9,668 nucleotides of DNA from the NCBI GenBank assembly GCA_030596145.1, contig JAUVKS010000050.1, forward strand, positions 1-9,668. The letters run 5' to 3'. The DNA comes from Pseudomonadota bacterium. GTDB lineage: Bacteria > Desulfobacterota > Syntrophia > Syntrophales > JADFWA01. Below the pieces are notes generated by a model, which did not search any database, was not told where the DNA came from, and worked only from the letters and a program-made list of their open reading frames with translations. Below are positions 6,048-9,668 of this stretch, piece by piece; position 1 is the first letter of the stretch, and every line of letters starts with the position of its first letter. The position numbers and the translations under genes are program-made.

Positions 6048-6743
6048 ATGGATTCAAAACAGGATATGAGAGAGGAACTTCACGGCCTCGTGAGAGGTCT
6101 GAAAGGCCATATTATCACCGAAATGGATTCTCCAGGGAGACTGTCCAATCTCTACATGACGGGTAAGGCCCTTTCTGAGGAGACAGTCGGTAAACCGGTA
6201 ACCCTCGAAGATATAAGAGGGGAACTCGGGGATTGTCAAAGATGCCCCCTGCACCAAGGGAGAAATAATCTTGTTTTTGGTGAGGGGAATCCGAACGCAG
6301 ATGTCGTATTTGTAGGTGAGGCTCCGGGTGGAGATGAAGATATCCAAGGAAGACCTTTTGTTGGTCGTGCAGGACAGCTTCTTACAAAAATCATCAAAGC
6401 TATGGGCTTGACGAGAGAGGATGTATATATATGCAACATATTGAAATGTCGCCCCCCGGGAAACCGGAATCCCAGGCCGGAGGAGATACGAGCATGTGAA
6501 CCCTTTTTGATAAATCAGCTTCAGACAATTAAGCCCAAGGTTATCTGTGCCCTGGGTACCTTCGCCACACATACACTGCTCGGCACCAATGTTCCCATTT
6601 CAGCCCTTAGAGGAAGATTCCACTCTTATCAGGGAATAAAATTTATGCCTACTTATCATCCGGCGTATCTTTTAAGAAACCCCGGTGCGAAAAAACAGGT
6701 ATGGGAAGATGTCCAGATGATTATGAAGGCATTAAAAGAGTGA
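6033..6743 (+). CDS. udg: Family 4 uracil-DNA glycosylase (iron-sulfur type)
   Basis: The enzyme removes uracil from DNA, the first step of base-excision repair of deaminated cytosine. The frame gives 236 residues. The N-terminal 60 or so are polar, variable and not conserved catalytically. The [4Fe-4S] cysteines fit the family pattern: Cys68 and Cys71 (CQRC), Cys139 (NILKC) and Cys155 (RAC). The catalytic/uracil-pocket motifs are GEAPGGDEDIQGRPFVGRAG (95-114), LKCRPPGNRNP (137-147) and HPAYLLRNP (209-217). The start is uncertain: the GTG at 6033 lies inside a repeat, and the in-frame ATG at 6048 lies right after it. Neither has a clear Shine-Dalgarno sequence, so translation may be coupled to coaBC, which ends 11 bases before the GTG. 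The ATG at 6048 would lose only five repeat-encoded residues (MPKVK) and seems at least as likely. The stop codon (6741-6743) abuts the next repeat array. Confidence 0.93.
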   Translation: MPKVKMDSKQDMREELHGLVRGLKGHIITEMDSPGRLSNLYMTGKALSEETVGKPVTLEDIRGELGDCQRCPLHQGRNNLVFGEGNPNADVVFVGEAPGGDEDIQGRPFVGRAGQLLTKIIKAMGLTREDVYICNILKCRPPGNRNPRPEEIRACEPFLINQLQTIKPKVICALGTFATHTLLGTNVPISALRGRFHSYQGIKFMPTYHPAYLLRNPGAKKQVWEDVQMIMKALKE

Positions 6744-6744
6744 C

Positions 6745-6865
6745 TAAAGTGCCTAAAGTGAACTAAAGTGTCTAAAGTTAAAGAATGCGCTTCCAGTGCA
6801 GCCTTTTTAAAAATTGACCACGCCGAAGGCGTATACATTAACTTTAGCTCACTTTAGGCACTTTA
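6745..6865. repeat. Inverted-repeat element with 'CTAAAGTG' ends before nfeD
   Basis: The left array (6745-6782, reading TAAAGTGCC-TAAAGTGAAC-TAAAGTGTC-TAAAGTTAA) and the right end (6838-6865, the reverse complement of TAAAGTGCC-TAAAGTGAGC-TAAAGTTAA) form inverted ends. They agree at 23 of 24 bases over 6746-6769 versus 6841-6864, plus a perfect 10-base match of 6772-6781 with 6838-6847. The 55-base core (6783-6837) is non-coding and contains a compact hairpin, ACGCC-GAA-GGCGT (6820-6832), and a T-run (6803-6807). The element starts one base after the udg stop and ends right at the ribosome binding site of nfeD. It looks like a small non-autonomous mobile or REP-like element; that is inferred from structure only. 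Confidence 0.75.
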
Positions 6866-6872
6866 AAAGGGG
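6865..6872 (+). promoter_or_regulatory. Shine-Dalgarno sequence of nfeD at the edge of the repeat
   Basis: AAAAGGGG ends six bases before the ATG at 6879 and supports this start. Its first base is the last base of the inverted-repeat element, so the element's right arm can fold close to the ribosome site. Confidence 0.6.
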
Positions 6873-6878
6873 TATATA

Positions 6879-8201
6879 ATGCTAAACAGAGGAATCAGGA
6901 TACTCATCTTGATTTTCGTTATTTCATTGTTCTTTGTCATGGGTTTGAACCCATCTTCCGGAGAGGAGAAGGGGCCAGTCTTTGATGTCATCACCATAGA
7001 TGCTGCAATTACTCCTCCTATTGCAAAATACATTGTTCAAACTATAGATAGATCTTCTAATGAGGGATCTGATGGCCTGATAATTCTTCTGGATACACCA
7101 GGGGGTCTTGATCTTGCAATGAGAGATATCGTGAAGGGGATTTTGAATTCCCCAATACCCGTTATTGTCTTTGTCTCTCCGTCGGGAGCGAGAGCGGCAT
7201 CTGCGGGGGTTATCATAACCATTGCGGCTCATGTGGCTGCAATGACTCCCGGCACTAACATCGGGGCGGCCCACCCAGTAGCACTGGGTGGAGGCAAGAT
7301 GGATGAGACGATGATCAGAAAGGTGGAAAATGACTTCGTTGCCTATGCCCAGAGTATCGCAAAAAAAAGGGGCCGCAGTGAAAAATGGGTTGAACAGGCC
7401 GTCAGAGAGAGTGAATCAATTACGGCCGAAGAAGCGCTCAAACAGAACGTAATTGATTTCATTGCTGTTGATATCAAGCAACTGCTGGAAAAGATGGACG
7501 AGAAGGAAATAATCCTGCCTTTGGGAAAAGTCGTCCTGAAAACGAAGGGGGCCACTATCAATCAAAAGGAGATGGGGCTGCGTGGAAAAATATTGACGGC
7601 CCTCTCCAACCCCAATATAGCCTACCTTTTATTGATGATAGGCTTGGCAGGACTCTATTTCGAGTTTGCCCACCCTGGCGTGATACTTCCCGGGGTCATC
7701 GGGGGGATTTCTCTGATACTCGCTTTTTATGCTTTGCAGACACTTCCGGTAAATTATGCGGGTATACTGCTGATCATCTTTGGTATAATACTTTTTATTG
7801 CGGAAATAAAGATCGTCAGTCACGGGATGCTTACCGTTGCAGGCATTATTTCTCTTGTCCTTGGTTCTATCATGCTCTTTGAATCCCCCGTTCCGGCCCT
7901 CAGGGTCTCCCTTACTGTAATGATTCCGACGGTTGTTGTTACGTCTCTCTTTTTCGCGGGGGTAATTACACTTGCCCTGAAGGCTCAGATGAGAAAGCCC
8001 GTTACAGGTCTGGAAGGAATGATAGGTGAAGAGGGGGATGCGATTACTGAGGTTCATAAAGACGGGAAGGTCTTTGTCAAAGGAGAATACTGGAATGCCT
8101 TCAGCCGGGAATTGGTGGAGAAGAGTAAAAAGGTGAGAGTTATTGGAGTCAAAGGACTCAAGGTGGAGGTTGAAGAAGCAGAAAGTAAAAAGGAGGAATG
8201 A
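6879..8201 (+). CDS. nfeD: NfeD family membrane-bound ClpP-class serine protease (full-length form)
   Basis: This is the stomatin operon partner protein; the Pyrococcus homologue cleaves the C-terminus of its stomatin. The 440 residues contain the three parts of the long NfeD type. A signal/anchor helix (about 5-22) leads into a ClpP-like protease domain (about 33-215) with LLDTPGG (70-76) and Ser108 in SGARAASAG. Lys148 in RKVENDFVAYAQSIAKKRGR is the likely partner of a Ser-Lys dyad. A block of about five membrane helices (246-264, 266-287, 291-310, 315-335, 346-367) follows. The C-terminal NfeD OB-fold is at about 374-430 (GLEGMIGEEGDAIT, VFVKGEYWNAFS, VRVIGVKGLKVEVE). The dyad assignment rests on family knowledge. 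The start has AAAAGGGG upstream. The slipin gene starts three bases after the stop, the classic partner layout. Confidence 0.95.
   Translation: MLNRGIRILILIFVISLFFVMGLNPSSGEEKGPVFDVITIDAAITPPIAKYIVQTIDRSSNEGSDGLIILLDTPGGLDLAMRDIVKGILNSPIPVIVFVSPSGARAASAGVIITIAAHVAAMTPGTNIGAAHPVALGGGKMDETMIRKVENDFVAYAQSIAKKRGRSEKWVEQAVRESESITAEEALKQNVIDFIAVDIKQLLEKMDEKEIILPLGKVVLKTKGATINQKEMGLRGKILTALSNPNIAYLLLMIGLAGLYFEFAHPGVILPGVIGGISLILAFYALQTLPVNYAGILLIIFGIILFIAEIKIVSHGMLTVAGIISLVLGSIMLFESPVPALRVSLTVMIPTVVVTSLFFAGVITLALKAQMRKPVTGLEGMIGEEGDAITEVHKDGKVFVKGEYWNAFSRELVEKSKKVRVIGVKGLKVEVEEAESKKEE
8191..8197 (+). promoter_or_regulatory. Shine-Dalgarno sequence of the slipin gene inside the nfeD 3' end
   Basis: AGGAGGA overlaps the last codons of nfeD and lies seven bases before the ATG at 8205. 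The overlap indicates translational coupling of the pair. A second in-frame ATG at 8211 is too far from this site to be preferred. Confidence 0.75.
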
Positions 8202-8204
8202 GGT

Positions 8205-8957
8205 ATGACGATGTACACAATTATTGCTTTAGTAATTCTGGTAGTATTGTTTCTGGCATCTGCCATTAGAATACTGAACGAGTATGAAAGGGGAGTCATC
8301 TTTCGTCTGGGTAGGCTAATTGCTACAAAGGGGCCTGGTCTTATTATCTTGATACCGGTAATTGATAAAATGATCAAAGTAGATTTGAGGATAGTAGCCA
8401 TGGATGTCCCTCCACAGGATGTTATAACGCGTGATAATGTTTCCATCAAAGTAAACGCCGTTATCTATTTCAGGGTAATGGAGTCCAACAAGGCCATTGT
8501 AGAGGTGGAGAACTTTCTCTACGCAACATCTCAGCTTGCCCAAACCACCTTAAGAAGCGTCTGCGGTCAGGTTGAATTGGACGAGATTCTGTCGGAAAGG
8601 GAAAAGATCAATACGAATTTGCAGGAAATCCTTGATAGAAGCACCGATCCCTGGGGAATCAAGGTGTCCACGGTGGAGGTAAAGCATATCGATCTCCCAC
8701 AGGAGATGCAAAGGGCGATGGCCAAACAGGCGGAGGCGGAAAGAGAACGACGTGCCAAGATTATCAACGCCGAGGGCGAATTTCAGGCCGCGCAAAAGCT
8801 GGCAGACGCGGCTGCTGTTATTGCCGAGCATCCGATGGCCCTGCAACTCAGATATCTTCAGACACTGAATCAGATTGCCACTGAAAATAATTCGACCACT
8901 GTGTTTCCTATACCAATTGATTTGTTCAAACCGTTTCTAAAGCTGATGGAAAAGTAG
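8205..8957 (+). CDS. Slipin / stomatin-like SPFH (band 7) membrane protein
   Basis: This is an inner-membrane scaffold protein of the stomatin-prohibitin-flotillin-HflK/C family; slipins oligomerise, organise membrane domains and are substrates of NfeD proteases. The 250 residues show one N-terminal membrane helix (about 4-22). The SPFH domain (about 24-185) is marked by ILNEYERGVIFRLGR (23-37), GPGLIILIPVIDK (43-55), VDLRIVAMDVPPQDVITRDN (59-78), LRSVCGQVELDEILSERE (116-133) and WGIKVSTVEVKHIDLP (150-165). A charged Ala/Glu/Arg-rich coiled-coil helix follows (about 166-207). The C-terminal tail (210-250) is moderately hydrophobic, with TTVFPIPIDL, the type of sequence NfeD proteases cleave. 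Length is typical. It directly follows nfeD. The long 'slipin with full-length NfeD' arrangement separates it from the HflKC and prohibitin types. Confidence 0.94.
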   Translation: MTMYTIIALVILVVLFLASAIRILNEYERGVIFRLGRLIATKGPGLIILIPVIDKMIKVDLRIVAMDVPPQDVITRDNVSIKVNAVIYFRVMESNKAIVEVENFLYATSQLAQTTLRSVCGQVELDEILSEREKINTNLQEILDRSTDPWGIKVSTVEVKHIDLPQEMQRAMAKQAEAERERRAKIINAEGEFQAAQKLADAAAVIAEHPMALQLRYLQTLNQIATENNSTTVFPIPIDLFKPFLKLMEK

Positions 8958-8978
8958 GGTCGGGTTTTATACCCGACC
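8958..8978 (+). terminator. Strong hairpin immediately after the slipin stop
   Basis: GGTCGGGT (8958-8965) and ACCCGACC (8971-8978) are perfect 8-base arms around a TTTAT loop, starting one base after the stop codon. No T-run follows, so it is not a textbook intrinsic terminator. It may protect the 3' end of the nfeD-slipin mRNA, act bidirectionally, or be a palindromic repeat. Confidence 0.45.
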
Positions 8979-8990
8979 GCATACGGTTAT

Positions 8991-9043
8991 ATCCCCCTCC
9001 CGAGCTGAAATCCCGCCATTTGTGTGGCGGAATGGGAGGGGAT
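8991..9043. repeat. C/G-rich inverted repeat between the slipin gene and the small membrane protein gene
   Basis: The outer arms are ATCCCCCTCCC (8991-9001) and GGGAGGGGAT (9034-9043); inner arms CCGCCA (9013-9018) and TGGCGG (9025-9030) surround a TTTGTG loop. A run of nine G lies just beyond (9054-9062). Together with the hairpin at 8958-8978 this gives two successive stem-loops ending the nfeD-slipin unit. The outer arms resemble the block at 4048-4078. Confidence 0.55.
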
Positions 9044-9090
9044 AGGGAAGTGCGGGGGGGGGCAACTTACTCTGTTATTTTTTACACAAG

Positions 9091-9097
9091 AAAGGAG
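9091..9097 (+). promoter_or_regulatory. Shine-Dalgarno sequence deciding a GTG start
   Basis: AAAGGAG lies seven bases ahead of the GTG at 9105, making this GTG the preferred start of the small membrane protein over any later in-frame ATG. Confidence 0.7.
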
Positions 9098-9104
9098 TTA
9101 AAAA

Positions 9105-9422
9105 GTGGAGATAAAAGAAAGAACGCATATAATTACAGGTGGGGTTATTCTTATTGCACTGGGAGCACTGATTTTTCTTAATAGTATGAACATCTATGTG
9201 TTTAGCAAAAGCTGGCCTATTTTGCTGATAGTTGTCTCTGTATGTACATTAGCCCAACGCATCAAGGATATAGGGGGATGGTTTATAGGTGTTGTTGGTA
9301 TCGTCTTTCTTGTAATAAAGAATTTTTACGCTGATTTAGATAAAGTTGCAGCATACGCTCTGCCGTCAGTGTTGATACTTCTTGGTGCCTATATTTTATT
9401 GAATCATTTCAGAAAACGGTGA
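9105..9422 (+). CDS. Small four-helix membrane protein, LiaI/LiaF-like transmembrane region type
   Basis: The 105-residue protein is almost entirely membrane-embedded, with four hydrophobic segments at about 9-27, 37-52, 57-74 and 83-100, and a basic C-terminal end (HFRKR). The pattern GGVILIALGALIFLNSMNI followed by SWPILLIVVSVCTLAQ resembles the short membrane domain found at the N-terminus of LiaF-like proteins and in stand-alone DUF5668-like proteins. These are often tied to cell-envelope stress sensing. I infer the family from pattern alone and cannot assign a role. It starts with GTG behind AAAGGAG. It lies after two stem-loops that probably separate it from the slipin gene, and 12 bases before a HAD phosphatase gene with which it may be co-transcribed. 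Confidence 0.82.
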   Translation: MEIKERTHIITGGVILIALGALIFLNSMNIYVFSKSWPILLIVVSVCTLAQRIKDIGGWFIGVVGIVFLVIKNFYADLDKVAAYALPSVLILLGAYILLNHFRKR

Positions 9423-9434
9423 TAATAACAAAAA

Positions 9435-9668
9435 ATGTCAGAATCAAAACTCAAAACATTGGTAATGTCCGATTTCGACGGCACGATCAGTACAAGAGAC
9501 GTTGGATATGAAATCATAGAGCGGTTTACCGGTGAAGGGTGGAAAGAGGTTGACCGGGCGTACTGCGCGGGCGAAATAGGTTCAAAGGATGCCTATATTC
9601 AGATTACTTCTCTTTTTAGAGGAAGTAAAGAAGAGATGGTGGAATATGTCCTGAACCACGCAAGTATG
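9435..9668 (+). CDS. HAD-superfamily phosphatase, MtnX-like (5' part)
   Basis: The first 78 codons of a gene that runs off the right edge. The N-terminal haloacid dehalogenase motif I is intact: MSDFDGTIS, with nucleophile Asp13 and acid/base Asp15. The following DVGYEIIERFTGEGWKEVD and YIQITSLFRGSKEEMVEYVL, helical and cap-like, resemble the subgroup that includes MtnX (2-hydroxy-3-keto-5-methylthiopentenyl-1-phosphate phosphatase of methionine salvage) and phosphoserine-phosphatase-like proteins. The substrate cannot be fixed from this piece; no other methionine-salvage gene is in view. The ATG at 9435 has no strong Shine-Dalgarno sequence. GGTGA at the end of the preceding gene is 12 bases upstream, which suggests coupling to that gene. 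Confidence 0.85.
   Translation, partial: MSESKLKTLVMSDFDGTISTRDVGYEIIERFTGEGWKEVDRAYCAGEIGSKDAYIQITSLFRGSKEEMVEYVLNHASM

Noticed and set aside
6054..6572. A 172-codon open frame on the minus strand opposite udg
   Set aside because: It mirrors the glycosylase coding sequence, lacks a plausible ribosome site and family motifs, and is explained as a shadow of the real gene.
6814..6842. TTGACC in the repeat core as a -35 box for nfeD
   Set aside because: At 17 bases the downstream hexamer is ATTAAC, a poor -10, and the better TATACA is only 12 bases away. The GAA-loop hairpin lies in between. Not convincing.
6004..6865. A CRISPR array or tandem satellite formed by the TAAAGTG units
   Set aside because: The units are only 8-10 bases, there are no unique spacers of regular length, and the copies lie in both orientations around a gene. 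No cas gene is present.
6875..6880. A perfect TATAAT just before and over the nfeD start codon
   Set aside because: It overlaps the ATG at 6879 and has no -35 box at the proper distance. A promoter here would start transcription inside the gene. The good Shine-Dalgarno sequence at 6865-6872 indicates that the ATG lies within a longer transcript.
7629..8057. A 142-codon open frame on the minus strand opposite nfeD
   Set aside because: It is antisense to the membrane-helix block of NfeD, and its Arg/Asn/Lys-rich product is the usual antisense artefact of hydrophobic codons.

Overview
The window looks like a piece of a Gram-negative chromosome, most likely from Desulfobacterota (the former Deltaproteobacteria). 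Three things suggest this: the gene order rpoN - hpf - ptsN - rapZ; an NfeD / slipin pair; and intergenic repeats of kinds I recall from that phylum (a 'TGATGCAATCGTAAAAAGTC' inverted repeat holding 'GTCATTCCCGCG', and a 'CACAAAGGCACGAAG' repeat). The assignment is inferred from memory of gene order and repeat types, not from a database search. Base composition is moderately A+T-rich by eye. No rRNA, tRNA, CRISPR array, transposase gene, phage gene or toxin-antitoxin pair was seen.

Left part (1-2532, + strand): the 3' end of the sigma-54 gene rpoN, then long-form hibernation factor hpf, the EIIA-Ntr phosphocarrier ptsN, and the P-loop protein rapZ. This is the conserved 'sigma-54 / nitrogen-PTS' cluster. 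Two gaps in it hold repeats: a 140-bp element with perfect 25-bp inverted ends between rpoN and hpf, and an imperfect inverted repeat between ptsN and rapZ. The second gap is where hprK (HPr kinase/phosphorylase) is often found in related genomes. No hprK is present here.

Middle (2556-3923, - strand): a membrane-anchored M23 (LytM-type) peptidase with an intact zinc site, convergent with rapZ. After a 250-bp divergent intergenic region comes a second rightward block: a LysE/RhtB-family exporter, coaBC (coenzyme A synthesis) and a family 4 uracil-DNA glycosylase, tightly spaced and probably co-transcribed. The coaBC/udg junction is built from a 'CTAAAGTG' repeat. The repeat encodes the last residues of CoaBC and contains the possible GTG start of the glycosylase. 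The same repeat returns after the glycosylase stop codon as the inverted ends of a roughly 120-bp element in front of the next gene.

Right part (6879-9668, + strand): a full-length NfeD protease/membrane protein and its partner slipin (SPFH protein), three bases apart and forming a classic two-gene unit. A hairpin and a C/G-rich inverted repeat follow, then a small four-helix membrane protein and the 5' part of a HAD-family phosphatase resembling MtnX.

All the genes have recognisable families and look intact. I did not find a clearly new biological system. The most unusual content is the set of short repeats inserted between housekeeping genes, especially the 'CTAAAGTG' repeats that overlap stop and start codons.
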